A stretch of 49,452 nt of DNA from Fibrobacter sp. (GTDB lineage Bacteria; Fibrobacterota; Fibrobacteria; Fibrobacterales; Fibrobacteraceae): positions 1 through 49,452 of the forward strand of contig JAILDK010000098.1 of NCBI GenBank assembly GCA_024689485.1. Direction: 5' to 3'. Shown here piece by piece: positions 30,920 to 39,650 of this stretch. The translations under genes were made by a program, and so were the position numbers. The notes under the pieces are model-generated. The model ran no database searches. It was not told the DNA's origin and saw nothing but the letters and a program-made list of their open reading frames with translations. The number at the start of each line of letters is the position of its first letter. Positions within the stretch are counted from its first letter, which is position 1.

Positions 30920-33262
30920 TTACAGGCCCTTCTTGAACTTTTTTAGCATCGAGGAGAGCTTGTTCTGCGGCTGGCCATTTCCCTTGCCCTGGGATGAGTT
31001 TGCACCGCCGAGACGCGCCTTCAGATCCGCAAGGGTCGCATGCGGACGGATACCGCCTTCATGACGCTGACCGCCACGCGCATTGCGCGGAGCACGGCCT
31101 GCACCGGCGACGCCATCGACCTGTTCGGACTTCATCGAAAGGGAAATGCGCTTCTGACCGGCATCCACGCCGAGGACGCGCACCTTCACCACGTCACCGA
31201 CCGTGAGAACGGTCTTCGCGTCTTCCACGAACTTGTCGCTGATTTCAGAAACGTGCACAAGGCCATCCTGGTGAACGCCGATATCGACGAATGCGCCGAA
31301 GTTTGCCACGTTCGTCACGACGCCTTCCATCCAGCTGCCCGTTACGAGGTCGTTGATGCTCTTGATCGAATCGTCGAACTTGGCATAACGGAATTCCTTA
31401 CGCGGGTCACGAGACGGCTTTTCGAGTTCGGAGAAGATGTCTTCGAGGGTATGCTTACCGACCGTATCCGAAAGGAATTCGTCCGGGGAAAGCGACTTGA
31501 TCGCGCTTGCGTTGCCGACGAGATCCTTCACGGCGACGCCAGCCTTGGCGGCCATGCGTTCGACGAGTTCATAGTTTTCCGGGTGAACGGCGCTGCAATC
31601 GAGCGGGTTTTCGGCGCCCGGGATGCGGAGGAAGCCTGCCGACTGTTCGAAAGCCTTCGGGCCAAAGCCCTTCACCTTCAAAACGTCCTGACGGCTCTTG
31701 AACGCACCGTTCTGTTCGCGGTACTTCACCACGTTTTCGGCGAGAGTTGCCGAAACGCCAGCCACATGGGTCAAAAGCGGAGCGCTTGCACTGTTCAGGT
31801 CCACGCCGACCATGTTCACGCAGCTTTCGACGACTTCGTCGAGGCGCTTCTTGAGTTCACGCTGGTTCACATCGTGCTGGTACTGTCCAACGCCGATCGA
31901 CTGCGGATCGACCTTCACCAGTTCAGCGAGCGGGTCCTGCAGACGGCGGCCGATGGAAATCGCACCACGGGTCGTCACGTCTTCATTCGGGAATTCCTGA
32001 ATGGCGAGCGGGCTTGCGGAATACACGGAAGCGCCTGCTTCGGAAACAATCACGCGGGCCGGCTTTTTGCCCTTGAACTTGTGGCTCATGGCGGCGACAA
32101 AAGCGTCCGTTTCGCGGCTAGCGGTACCGTTACCGATTGCGATCAGGTCCACTTCGTACTTTTCGGCGAGGGCGGCGATGTAATCGCCCGCTTCGGCGAC
32201 GCGCTTCTGTGGTTCGTGCGGGAAGATCACGCCGTGATCGATAAACTTGCCGTTCTTATCGAGAACTGCCACCTTACAGCCGGTGCGGAAGCCCGGGTCG
32301 AGGGCGAGAACGGCGTGGTGACCAGCCGGCGGAGCGAGGAGAACGTCCTGGAGGTTCTTGCTGAACACCTTGAACGCTTCTTCTTCTGCCTTGTCCTTCA
32401 AAATCAAGCGGACTTCGCTTTCGAGGCTCGTTTTAAGCAAACGGTCCCAAGCGTCCTTGCACATTTCTTCCAGGTACGGCTTCCAGATGCTGTCGCCCTT
32501 GATCACCTGACGCTGCAGGTATCCGACGAGAGCGTCGTCCGGCATTTCCACGGAAAGACGGAGAACCTTTTCCTTTTCGCCACGGCGAAGGGCGAGCATA
32601 CGGTGGCTCGGGATCTTCGAAACCGGTTCGGAGAAGTCGTAGTAGTTCTTGAACTTGGTGTCCTGCTTTTCGAATTCCTTGCGGACCTTCGAAGTCATGA
32701 CGCCTTCCTTTTCAATCTGCGCACGCAGATACTGACGGCAGGTCGCGTTGTCGGCGAGTTCTTCTGCAAGAATGTCGCAGGCGCCAGCGATTGCAGCCTT
32801 CGGATCGGCAAGGCCCTTTTCTTCGGAAAGGTAAATACGGCCGATTTCTTCCGGCGTATTGGAGGTTTCTTCCTGAGCCATGATGATACGGGCGAGCGGT
32901 TCGAGACCGCATTCCTTTGCGATCGTCGCACGGGTACGCTTTTTCGGCTTGTACGGAGCGTAAAGGTCTTCGAGAAGGGTCTTTTCCTTGCAGGATTCGA
33001 TCTTTGCCTTGAGTTCCGGGGTCAGCTTGCCCTGTTCTTCGATGGACTTCAAAATGGTCGACTTACGGTCTTCAACTTCTTGCAAATATTCACGGCGGTG
33101 CTGGATGTCGCGGAGTTCGATTTCATTCAACGTTCCCGTCTGGTCCTTGCGGTAACGCGCAATGAACGGGATCGTGCCGCCCTGGTCCATCAATTCCAAG
33201 GCTTTGGCCACACGCCATTCTTCTAAGTTCAGTTCTTGGGAGATGACTTGCGAAAAATTCAT
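30920..33262 (-). CDS. tex: Tex-type S1 RNA-binding protein
   Basis: The 780-aa protein shows the full Tex layout: N-terminal region with GGTIPFIARYRKDQTG, TLLEDLYAPYKPKKRTRA, a YqgF-like RNase-H fold (LALDPGFRTGCKVAVLD, IAIGNGTASRETD), helix-hairpin-helix segments (SASAPLLTHVAGVS, VKGFGPKAFEQSAGF) and a C-terminal S1 domain (GVVTNVANFGAFVDIGVHQDGLVH). It binds nucleic acid and acts in transcription-related processes. GAGGAATAGGAA upstream supports the start. It lies 53 nt after the transporter gene and before a terminator. Confidence 0.96.
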   Translation of the reverse strand: MNFSQVISQELNLEEWRVAKALELMDQGGTIPFIARYRKDQTGTLNEIELRDIQHRREYLQEVEDRKSTILKSIEEQGKLTPELKAKIESCKEKTLLEDLYAPYKPKKRTRATIAKECGLEPLARIIMAQEETSNTPEEIGRIYLSEEKGLADPKAAIAGACDILAEELADNATCRQYLRAQIEKEGVMTSKVRKEFEKQDTKFKNYYDFSEPVSKIPSHRMLALRRGEKEKVLRLSVEMPDDALVGYLQRQVIKGDSIWKPYLEEMCKDAWDRLLKTSLESEVRLILKDKAEEEAFKVFSKNLQDVLLAPPAGHHAVLALDPGFRTGCKVAVLDKNGKFIDHGVIFPHEPQKRVAEAGDYIAALAEKYEVDLIAIGNGTASRETDAFVAAMSHKFKGKKPARVIVSEAGASVYSASPLAIQEFPNEDVTTRGAISIGRRLQDPLAELVKVDPQSIGVGQYQHDVNQRELKKRLDEVVESCVNMVGVDLNSASAPLLTHVAGVSATLAENVVKYREQNGAFKSRQDVLKVKGFGPKAFEQSAGFLRIPGAENPLDCSAVHPENYELVERMAAKAGVAVKDLVGNASAIKSLSPDEFLSDTVGKHTLEDIFSELEKPSRDPRKEFRYAKFDDSIKSINDLVTGSWMEGVVTNVANFGAFVDIGVHQDGLVHVSEISDKFVEDAKTVLTVGDVVKVRVLGVDAGQKRISLSMKSEQVDGVAGAGRAPRNARGGQRHEGGIRPHATLADLKARLGGANSSQGKGNGQPQNKLSSMLKKFKKGL

Positions 33263-33315
33263 AATTCCTATTCCTCAAATGTTTAGTCGCGGGGACAATT
33301 TAACATCTTTCCCGG

Positions 33316-35157
33316 TTAAAACGGGAAAAACAAAGGTAGCACAAAGGTCATGATAAGACCCATTCCGAACTGCAAAGGACCGCCAATTTTCAGATAATCG
33401 TTGAAGGTATAGCGGCCTGCATTCATGACCAAAGCGTTCGGAGGGGTGGAAAATGGCGAAATAAAGCAGCAACTGGCCGAAACCGTCACCGCAAACAGGA
33501 ACGGATACGGGCTCACACCGAGACCCGCGGCCGCACTCATCGCAATCGGAGCCAAAAGGACCGCCGTCGCCGTATTGCTGATAAAGATCGTAACAATGGA
33601 CGTTGTATAATAGATACCGGCGAGCAGCGCATAAGGTCCGATCGCCCCCAGATATTCCACCAAGGCATTCGCAATAATGCCCGAAACGCCCGTCTTTTCA
33701 AGAGCCGTCGACATGGGGAGCATCGCCGCAATCAACACGGTACTTTCCCAGTTGATCGACTTGTAGGCGTCCTCCACATTGCGGAAGCAACCCGTCAAAA
33801 CCATGAGCAGCGCAGCGATCAGCACAGCCGCGACCGAAGACACCGCATTCGTCACCATCAAAACGACCATCAACACGAGAATCGCCGCCGCAAACGGCAT
33901 CTTGTGGTCAAGCGGGACCGCCGCAGCCGATTCGAGAGGTTCGCCAAGCACGATCCATTCCGTATTCGACGAAGAAAGCTTGCGAATGTTCTCCCAGGTT
34001 CCCTGCACCAAAAGCGTGTCGCGAGATTCGAGGTTCTTTTCTGTGAGACCGTGGATGATATATTCGCCGTTCCTCTGAATGCCGAGCAGGTTCACCCCGT
34101 ACTGGGCACGCAGATTCGTCTCCATCACATTGCGGTTGATAAAGGAAGAGTCCGGCATCACGAGCACTTCGGCAATGCCCCAGTTGCGGAAGTGGAAGGA
34201 TTCCTTTTCCGCTTCCTTTTCCGAAAGAATCGGAGCGCTCATTTCCTTGGAAAAGCGCTTGACGTCTTCGATGTCGCCCATCATATAAAGGATATCGTCC
34301 CCGTAGGCGACGCTTGTCGGGCCGGCGAGTTCCTGGCGACCTTCGCCAAAGAACTTTCCACGGGAAGGATGGTCCACTTCGATGACCGTCAAATTGTAAT
34401 GGGTCGGGAGCTTGAGTTCCGCAAAAGGACGCCCGATCAGCGGAGAATCGTACCGGACGCGGACACGGGTTACGTTACGCGAAAGGCGGTATTCGTCGGC
34501 GAGTTCGTTCAAAGACTTGTTCTTGTGCTTATCGGACTTCTTTTCTTCCGTCTTTTTGCAAAGAAAATGCGAAGCCGGGAGCAGGGCAAAAATGATGAGT
34601 AAAAGCACCACAATGCCGATCGGCGTAAACGAGAACAGCTTTAAGCTCGGAAATCCCGCCTTGATCAAAGCTTCATTGATCACCATGTTCGGAGGCGTAC
34701 CGATCAAGGTCAGCATACCGCCGATACTGCAGGCAAAGGCCATCGGCATCAGAAAGCGCTTCGGACCGGACTTTGCACCCGCCGCCACGCTCATCACAAT
34801 CGGGAGCATCAGCGCGGCCGTTCCCGTATTCCCCACAAAGGCTCCGATAAAGCCCGTCACGAGCATAATCACGACAAACAGAACGCTCTCATTCTTGCCC
34901 GCGATTTTCACAATCTTCTGACCCGCGACACGGGCAAGGCCCGTCCTAAAAATCGCACCGCCGACGACAAAAAGTCCAAGGATCATCAAAACGATCGGAT
35001 TCGAAAAGCCTTCAAGCGCTTCATCGACCGTCACCACATCAAAAATCATCAAAATCACAAGGGAACAGAGCGCCACGATATCCGAGCGAATCTTCCCCTG
35101 TACAAAGAAAAACATCGAAACTGCCAACACAAGCAGCGTTACAACGAGAGAAAACAT
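33316..35157 (-). CDS. SLC13/DASS-type transporter with two TrkA-C domains
   Basis: The 613-aa protein has two membrane halves of several helices each, separated by a soluble insert (~210-410) that contains two TrkA-C/RCK_C-like domains (RVRVRYDSPLIGRPFAELKL... and EVLVMPDSSFINRNVMETNL...). The membrane part carries paired motifs GNTGTAALMLPI / SNTATAVLLAPI and GTPPNMVINE / STPPNALVMN, as in sodium-coupled anion transporters of the SLC13 family. The substrate (sulfate, dicarboxylate or other anion) cannot be read from the sequence. GGGGCAGT precedes the ATG. A small hairpin (33308-33328) overlaps the stop codon but has no T-tract. Confidence 0.88.
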   Translation of the reverse strand: MFSLVVTLLVLAVSMFFFVQGKIRSDIVALCSLVILMIFDVVTVDEALEGFSNPIVLMILGLFVVGGAIFRTGLARVAGQKIVKIAGKNESVLFVVIMLVTGFIGAFVGNTGTAALMLPIVMSVAAGAKSGPKRFLMPMAFACSIGGMLTLIGTPPNMVINEALIKAGFPSLKLFSFTPIGIVVLLLIIFALLPASHFLCKKTEEKKSDKHKNKSLNELADEYRLSRNVTRVRVRYDSPLIGRPFAELKLPTHYNLTVIEVDHPSRGKFFGEGRQELAGPTSVAYGDDILYMMGDIEDVKRFSKEMSAPILSEKEAEKESFHFRNWGIAEVLVMPDSSFINRNVMETNLRAQYGVNLLGIQRNGEYIIHGLTEKNLESRDTLLVQGTWENIRKLSSSNTEWIVLGEPLESAAAVPLDHKMPFAAAILVLMVVLMVTNAVSSVAAVLIAALLMVLTGCFRNVEDAYKSINWESTVLIAAMLPMSTALEKTGVSGIIANALVEYLGAIGPYALLAGIYYTTSIVTIFISNTATAVLLAPIAMSAAAGLGVSPYPFLFAVTVSASCCFISPFSTPPNALVMNAGRYTFNDYLKIGGPLQFGMGLIMTFVLPLFFPF

Positions 35158-35263
35158 ACTGCCCCAAAATTAGCAAATTCAAACGGAGGCAATTTGCAGA
35201 ACCCCTGCCGAAATATTAGTTTTGAATTCAAAAATGGAAGATTCACCCCGAATAGGAATGTTT

Positions 35264-35614
35264 ATGTCTGACTGCATCTTTTGCAAAATTATCAAAGGCG
35301 AAATCCCTTCTACCAAAGTCTACGAAGATGACGAATTCTTCGCTTTCAAGGATCTGAATCCGCAGGCGCCCATCCACACGCTCGTCGTCCCGAAAAAGCA
35401 CATCACGAGCCTCATGGACATGGAAGAAGCCGATGCCCCGCTGATGGGCCGCCTTCTTTACCGCGCCCAGGAAATCGCCAAAATGCAGGGTCTCGGCGAA
35501 GGCGGAGCCCGCTTCGTATTCAACTGCAAGGGCGACGCCGGACAGACCGTTTGGCACATTCACTGCCACATTCTCGGCGGAAAGCGTCTCGACGACGGTT
35601 TCGGCGCAAAATAA
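35264..35614 (+). CDS. HIT-family purine nucleoside phosphoramidase-like protein
   Basis: The 116-aa protein (start 35264, AGGAA 6 nt upstream) has SDCIFCKIIKGEIPS at the N-terminus, IHTLVVPKKHI, and the histidine triad HIHCHILGG (His98, His100, His102). This is the Hint branch, which hydrolyses nucleoside phosphoramidates. The short frame extension upstream lacks a ribosome site. It leads a plus-strand run with recO and panB. The divergent gap to the transporter contains GCAAATT / AATTTGC (35173-35197), a possible operator. Confidence 0.93.
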   Translation: MSDCIFCKIIKGEIPSTKVYEDDEFFAFKDLNPQAPIHTLVVPKKHITSLMDMEEADAPLMGRLLYRAQEIAKMQGLGEGGARFVFNCKGDAGQTVWHIHCHILGGKRLDDGFGAK

Positions 35615-35631
35615 GCTTTTTCGATACCGTT

Positions 35632-36384
35632 TTGCTCAAACAGACCAAAGTCATTGTTCTCCATCGAATGCCCTACAGCGATTCCTCGTTGATCGTGAAG
35701 GGCTTTTGTTTTGATTTTGGAGTCCAATCCTTTTTGGTCAAGAGCGCAAAAAGCAGCAAGAACGCCTTCAAGAGCTCCCTCGATCCGCTTGCCGAAAGCG
35801 AAATCGTCTTTAACGATTCCGGAAAAAGCGATTTGCACTTTATCCGGGAGGCAACCCTGATCGACTGGTTCCCGAATCTGCGCAAGGACCTCGAAAAGAC
35901 CGCGATGGCGGAAGTCATGGCGGAAATCCTTTTGCGCTACCTGCCGACCGGGCTTTCGCAGGAACTCGAGTTCCGTTACACGGAAAAGGCTTTGCAGGTG
36001 CTCGACAGAGGAACCTGTCCGCAAGATGCGCTTGCCCGTTGGATGTGGCACATTGCCGATTGCGCGGGGTATGCGCTTTCCGTCGACGCTTGCATCCGCT
36101 GTGGAAATTCCATTTCGGGAGATCCTGCTGACTTCCTTTTTGAATCGGGCGGTGCGCTTTGCAAAGACTGCCTCGGCGTCTTTTTACCGCACTATCCCCC
36201 CGAATTCTTGAACGATATCGCCCGTTTGACCGCCCGAATGCCGCTTCGCGACCCACGCGCCCTCGAAGGGGAATTTTTCAAGTATCTTAAAACACATCTC
36301 GGCGAAAACCGGGAAATCAAATCTTACCGCTGGTTACAGGAGGTTCGTGGTTATGCTTTCAGCACAACAGATCAAAGAACGTAA
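35632..36384 (+). CDS. recO: DNA repair protein RecO
   Basis: The 250-aa protein, starting at a TTG (35632), begins LLKQTKVIVLHRMPYSDSSLIV, the RecO OB-fold N-terminus, followed by FGVQSFLVKSAKSSKN and a C-terminal domain with a zinc-type cysteine set (CIRC...CKDC). It loads RecA with RecR in recombinational repair. No ATG or GTG fits between the HIT stop and the OB fold, so TTG is the best start, though weakly supported. Its 3' end overlaps panB by 32 nt in another frame. Confidence 0.85.
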   Translation: MLKQTKVIVLHRMPYSDSSLIVKGFCFDFGVQSFLVKSAKSSKNAFKSSLDPLAESEIVFNDSGKSDLHFIREATLIDWFPNLRKDLEKTAMAEVMAEILLRYLPTGLSQELEFRYTEKALQVLDRGTCPQDALARWMWHIADCAGYALSVDACIRCGNSISGDPADFLFESGGALCKDCLGVFLPHYPPEFLNDIARLTARMPLRDPRALEGEFFKYLKTHLGENREIKSYRWLQEVRGYAFSTTDQRT

Positions 36385-37099
36385 AGGAAAACAGAAGGTA
36401 GCCCAGATTACCACTTACGACTTTGGCTTTGCCAAAATCGCAGAAGCCGCCGGCATCGACCAAATTCTCGTCGGTGACAGCCTCGCCAACACCATGCTCG
36501 GATACAAAAGCACCCAATCCGTCGGCATGACCGAAATGCTCATCTTTACCGCAGCCGTTTGCCGTGGCGCTCCGAACACGCACGTCATCGCCGATATGCC
36601 CTTCAAGAGCTATGACGACCCGAAATCGGCTCTGGAAAATGCGAAAAGGTTCATGGACGTCGGCGCAAGCTCTGTAAAACTCGAAGGCTTTATGCCCGAC
36701 GTGATCGAAACGCTCGTCCAGAACGGCGTTCCCGTCTGCGCCCACCTGGGACTTTTGCCGCAGACCGCCGTCAGCATGAAGCAGGTCGGAAAGACCGAAG
36801 AAGAAGCGGAAAGGCTCTACAAAGAAATCACCGCCATCGACCAGATCGGCGCTTACGAATGCGTACTGGAACACATTCCAGGTGACCTTGGCGAAAAGCT
36901 CACCCAAGCCGTAAGCCTAATCACCATCGGCATTGGCGGCGGTTCGCATACCGACGGTCACGTCACCGTTTTGCAGGATGCTCTTGGCATCAACAACGGC
37001 AAGATCCCGCCTTTTGCAACAAAGTATTGCAACATCTTTGACGTCGCCAAAAAAGGCATCGAAGATTACGTTTCCTTTGTCCACACCGAGGCGCTATAG
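36353..37099 (+). CDS. panB: 3-methyl-2-oxobutanoate hydroxymethyltransferase
   Basis: The 248-aa TIM-barrel enzyme adds a hydroxymethyl group to alpha-ketoisovalerate to make ketopantoate, the first committed pantothenate step. It has KVAQITTYDFGFAKIAEAAG, VGDSLANTMLGY (metal-binding Asp), DMPFKSY, VKLEG, AHLGLLPQ and a C-terminal IGIGGG. The ATG at 36353 is preceded by AGGAGG about 9 nt upstream; a GTG two codons earlier is too close to it. It overlaps recO by 32 nt. With coaBC at 8722, two parts of the CoA route are in this window. Confidence 0.96.
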   Translation: MLSAQQIKERKGKQKVAQITTYDFGFAKIAEAAGIDQILVGDSLANTMLGYKSTQSVGMTEMLIFTAAVCRGAPNTHVIADMPFKSYDDPKSALENAKRFMDVGASSVKLEGFMPDVIETLVQNGVPVCAHLGLLPQTAVSMKQVGKTEEEAERLYKEITAIDQIGAYECVLEHIPGDLGEKLTQAVSLITIGIGGGSHTDGHVTVLQDALGINNGKIPPFATKYCNIFDVAKKGIEDYVSFVHTEAL

Positions 37100-37152
37100 A
37101 ATTTTTGTTCCCGCTTGCCAAGTTGCAAAAAAATTTTTTTGGAAAATAAATG

Positions 37153-37181
37153 TTGATATTTTGTGCAAATCAAGTTATTTT
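37153..37181 (+). promoter_or_regulatory. Promoter of the histone-H1-like gene
   Basis: TTGATA (37153-37158), 17-bp spacer, TATTTT (37176-37181) within an AT-rich 120-nt gap. The transcript would start near 37188, giving a ~34-nt leader with GAGG ahead of the ATG. Confidence 0.6.
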
Positions 37182-37221
37182 ATTGACATAGTTATCAACA
37201 ATCCAAAAGAGGAACAAAAAT

Positions 37222-37548
37222 ATGGCAATCGAAAAGAAAACTACAAAGAAAGCCGCTGTGAAGAAGGCTGCTCCGAAGAAGGCTGTCGCTAAGAAGGCCG
37301 CTCCGAAGAAGACCGTCGCCAAGAAGGCTGCTCCGGCTAAGAAGGCCGCCCCGAAGAAGGCTGTCGCCAAGAAGGCCGCTCCGGCTAAGAAGGCTGCCCC
37401 GAAGAAGGCTGTCGCCAAGAAGGCCGCTCCGGCTAAGAAGGCTGCTCCGAAGAAGACCGTCGCTAAGAAGGCCGCTCCGAAGAAGGCTGTCGCCAAGAAG
37501 ACCGTTGCTAAGAAGGCTCCGGCTAAGAAAGTGACGAAGAAGAAGTAA
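37222..37548 (+). CDS. Histone H1-like lysine/alanine-rich protein
   Basis: The 108-aa protein is nearly all Lys, Ala, Pro and Val in repeats such as [18 protein letters not shown]. This is the composition of bacterial histone-H1-like DNA-binding proteins (Hc1, AlgP C-terminus). It should bind DNA and perhaps compact the nucleoid. GAGG is 9 nt before the ATG, it has its own promoter and terminator, and codon choice is narrow (aag, gct, gcc), all suggesting high expression. The repeat codons keep a long opposite-strand frame open, which is not a gene. Confidence 0.88.
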   Translation: MAIEKKTTKKAAVKKAAPKKAVAKKAAPKKTVAKKAAPAKKAAPKKAVAKKAAPAKKAAPKKAVAKKAAPAKKAAPKKTVAKKAAPKKAVAKKTVAKKAPAKKVTKKK

Positions 37549-37583
37549 TTTTTTAGTTTTCTCTCTTTGCTAAAAAGATCAAC

Positions 37584-37613
37584 AAAAAGACCTGGCTTCG
37601 GCCGGGTCTTTTT
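37584..37613. terminator. Bidirectional terminator after the H1-like gene
   Basis: AAAAAGACCTGGC (37584-37596) pairs with GCCGGGTCTTTTT (37601-37613) around TTCG, with one G-T wobble. Its T-tail merges into the -35 box of the next promoter. Confidence 0.85.
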
Positions 37614-37639
37614 GCATTCATACAGCGATTTTCTAAATT
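37612..37639 (+). promoter_or_regulatory. Candidate promoter for 37646 operon
   Basis: TTGCAT (37612-37617), 16-bp spacer, TAAATT (37634-37639), then TGGAGC and the ATG at 37646. Only 6 nt separate the -10 box from the start codon, so transcription would begin at or next to the ATG. Confidence 0.5.
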
Positions 37640-37645
37640 TGGAGC

Positions 37646-37963
37646 ATGATTTCCGAAAAAGACTTGAAAGAAATTGAATCTCTCGGCCTCGAAGAAAAGG
37701 CTGCACGCGTGGAAAAGCTTCTCGAAGGCAAGGAAACGCCCCTCGCCTTTGAACTCGGACTCTATCTCGCCCTGAAGATGGCTCTTGAAATCAAGACCGG
37801 TCAGGAACTCGGCAGCACCACGGGCAAAATCGTCGCCGGTTGGATGCAGAAGTATTCTCCGGAACTCGTCGAACAGGCGATTCCGCTCGCCAAGCAGTTC
37901 TTTACCGACCCCGAAAAAATCGCAAACCGCATCCGTAGCGGACTTCTCGCAGAAAATGGCTAA
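37646..37963 (+). CDS. Small helical protein of unknown function
   Basis: The 105-aa protein is predicted mostly helical ([42 protein letters not shown]) with no signal peptide or cysteine. I do not recognise it. It overlaps the Ppx/GppA gene by 8 nt (ATGGCTAA), so the two are translationally coupled and a role as partner or regulator of that phosphatase is plausible but unproven. Its promoter lies immediately upstream. Confidence 0.75.
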   Translation: MISEKDLKEIESLGLEEKAARVEKLLEGKETPLAFELGLYLALKMALEIKTGQELGSTTGKIVAGWMQKYSPELVEQAIPLAKQFFTDPEKIANRIRSGLLAENG

Positions 37964-38939
37964 ACTGGTTAAAACGCTCCCCGCTTCGGTCGACATCGGA
38001 AGTCATTCGACAATCCTTTTGATTGCCGACTTTGAAACCGATGCTAACGGCAAAGAAACTCTCCAACCCAAGATTCAAAAGGTGGAAGTTTGCCGCCTTG
38101 GCGAAGACGATTACAATACCGGAACCGTTTCTGCAGAACGTCTCGAAGAACTTTCGAAGATTCTTTCGAACTTCCGCGCCACGGCCCACGCCCTGGGTGC
38201 AGAAATCCAAGCTTGCGCCATGACCGAAGCCGCCCGCAAAGCGGAAAACGGCGAAGCGATTATCGCAGCAGTCGAAAAAGCGCTCTGGGTCAAGCCTCAG
38301 ATTATTTCTGGCGAAGAAGAAGCCGCCTACACGTTCCGCGCCGTCGAAGAATGGCACGGTGAAGACATTGTGACTCTTGACATCGGCGGAGGCTCGACCG
38401 AAATTTCCGACGGCAAAAAAGCGGTTTCGGTTCCGGTCGGCGCGCTCTATCTTTTTAAGCAGATGGGTGCGATTCCAGGTCCGGAATACAAGAAGTGGGA
38501 AAAGGAAATCCTCAAGGGAAATCCTTTGCGCCCGTATTCCAAAAAGCCGGTTTACCTTGTCGGCGGAACGGGTACAGCCCTCGCCATGGTATTTTTGAAC
38601 CTGCCGGAATTCGACTTCAAGTCGATCGAAGGTCTGGAGCTGAACCTCGATCAGCTCGAAAAGACGATTACCAAAATTTCCAACGTGTCGAAGGAACTCC
38701 GCGCAAGCATGCCGGGCCTTGAAAAAGGTCGTTCCGACGTCATCATCTGCGGCCTGTTCTGGCTGCGCAGCCTGCTCGCCCGTTTGCACGCGGAAAGTTT
38801 CCGCATCAGCACGGCGGGTCTCCGCTTTGGGCTTCTTTACCCGCCGAAGCCGGAAGAAAAGAAGGTCGAAGAAAAGAAGGAGCGTAAACTCCCGCCTTGG
38901 CTGCAAAAGAAAAAGGATTCTGAAGATGCGAATCAATAA
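37956..38939 (+). CDS. Ppx/GppA-family phosphatase
   Basis: The 327-aa protein has the ASKHA-fold motifs ASVDIGSHSTILLI near the N-terminus, CAMTEAARKAENG, ISGEEEAAYTF and VTLDIGGGSTEI, typical of exopolyphosphatase / pppGpp phosphohydrolase. It lacks the extra C-terminal HD-like domains of E. coli Ppx, as in short Ppx2-type enzymes. It would act on polyphosphate or (p)ppGpp. A charged KPEEKKVEEKKERK tail ends the protein. The start is fixed by the overlap with the preceding gene; the end overlaps the pseudouridine synthase by 14 nt. Confidence 0.88.
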   Translation: MAKLVKTLPASVDIGSHSTILLIADFETDANGKETLQPKIQKVEVCRLGEDDYNTGTVSAERLEELSKILSNFRATAHALGAEIQACAMTEAARKAENGEAIIAAVEKALWVKPQIISGEEEAAYTFRAVEEWHGEDIVTLDIGGGSTEISDGKKAVSVPVGALYLFKQMGAIPGPEYKKWEKEILKGNPLRPYSKKPVYLVGGTGTALAMVFLNLPEFDFKSIEGLELNLDQLEKTITKISNVSKELRASMPGLEKGRSDVIICGLFWLRSLLARLHAESFRISTAGLRFGLLYPPKPEEKKVEEKKERKLPPWLQKKKDSEDANQ

Positions 38940-39645
38940 GTTTCTTTCGCTTTGCGGTGTCGCAAGCCGCCGTGCTTCCGACGATCTGATCCGTCAGGGC
39001 CGTGTAACCGTCAACGGAGACGTTTTAGAAGGTCTCGGCCGAGAAGTCGATGAGAACCAGGACGATGTTCGCGTGGACGGCAAACGCGTTCGCCCGCCCA
39101 AGAGAAAGTCCATTTTGATGTTCCACAAGCCCGCCGGTTGCGTTTGCTCCACAAGCGATCCGCAGGGCCGCACGACCGTCTACGATTACCTCCCGGCGGA
39201 ATACCGCTCCATGAAGTATATTGGACGTTTGGACTTGCAGAGCCGCGGACTTTTGCTGTTTACCGACGACGGCGATCTGCTTTACAAGCTCACGCATCCG
39301 AAGTTTGAAGTTCCCCGCAGCTATTACGTTTGGACGACTCGCCCGCTTTCCCATGCCGATGCTCAGAAGCTCGTCGACGGCGTCGAAATCGGTGAAAATG
39401 AAAAAGGTGTGATGGAATCCGCCCACGCCGAAGAAATCTTCTTTGACCAGGGCTTCTTTGAAATGGTCCTTTGCGAAGGCAAGAACCGTGAAATCCGTCG
39501 CATGCTCGAACAGGTCGGTTACACGATTCGCGACTTGAAACGTGTGACTTATGCGGGCATCGGACTTGGAAACCTGCCGACCGGCGAATTCCGCGAACTC
39601 ACTTCGGAAGAAGAAAAGATCCTTCGCGAAGCAGTCGAGGATTAA
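38926..39645 (+). CDS. rluB: RluB/RsuA-type pseudouridine synthase
   Basis: The 239-aa protein has an N-terminal S4 RNA-binding domain (MRINKFLSLCGVASRRASDDLIRQGRVTVNG split across residues 1-30) and the synthase domain with the catalytic motif GRLDLQSRGLLLFTDDGDL (Asp in LDLQSRG). The KNREIRRMLEQVG segment is also typical. It isomerises a uridine in rRNA; RluB (23S) versus RsuA/RluE cannot be separated by eye. It overlaps the phosphatase gene by 14 nt and is followed 5 nt later by a metallophosphatase. Confidence 0.88.
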   Translation: MRINKFLSLCGVASRRASDDLIRQGRVTVNGDVLEGLGREVDENQDDVRVDGKRVRPPKRKSILMFHKPAGCVCSTSDPQGRTTVYDYLPAEYRSMKYIGRLDLQSRGLLLFTDDGDLLYKLTHPKFEVPRSYYVWTTRPLSHADAQKLVDGVEIGENEKGVMESAHAEEIFFDQGFFEMVLCEGKNREIRRMLEQVGYTIRDLKRVTYAGIGLGNLPTGEFRELTSEEEKILREAVED

Positions 39646-39650
39646 GCCCT

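Noticed and set aside
31040-33226. 728-aa plus-strand ORF opposite tex
   Set aside because: tex is unmistakable on the other strand; the plus frame is open because of G/C-rich codon bias and shows no coherent protein features.
33308-33328. TTTCCCG/CGGGAAA hairpin at the transporter stop codon as a terminator
   Set aside because: Short stem without a T-tract; tex follows closely and is probably co-transcribed.
37170-37706. 178-aa minus-strand ORF rich in AFFGAAFLA repeats
   Set aside because: Pure complement of the Lys/Ala codons of the H1-like gene; it looks like membrane repeats but has no start signals of its own.
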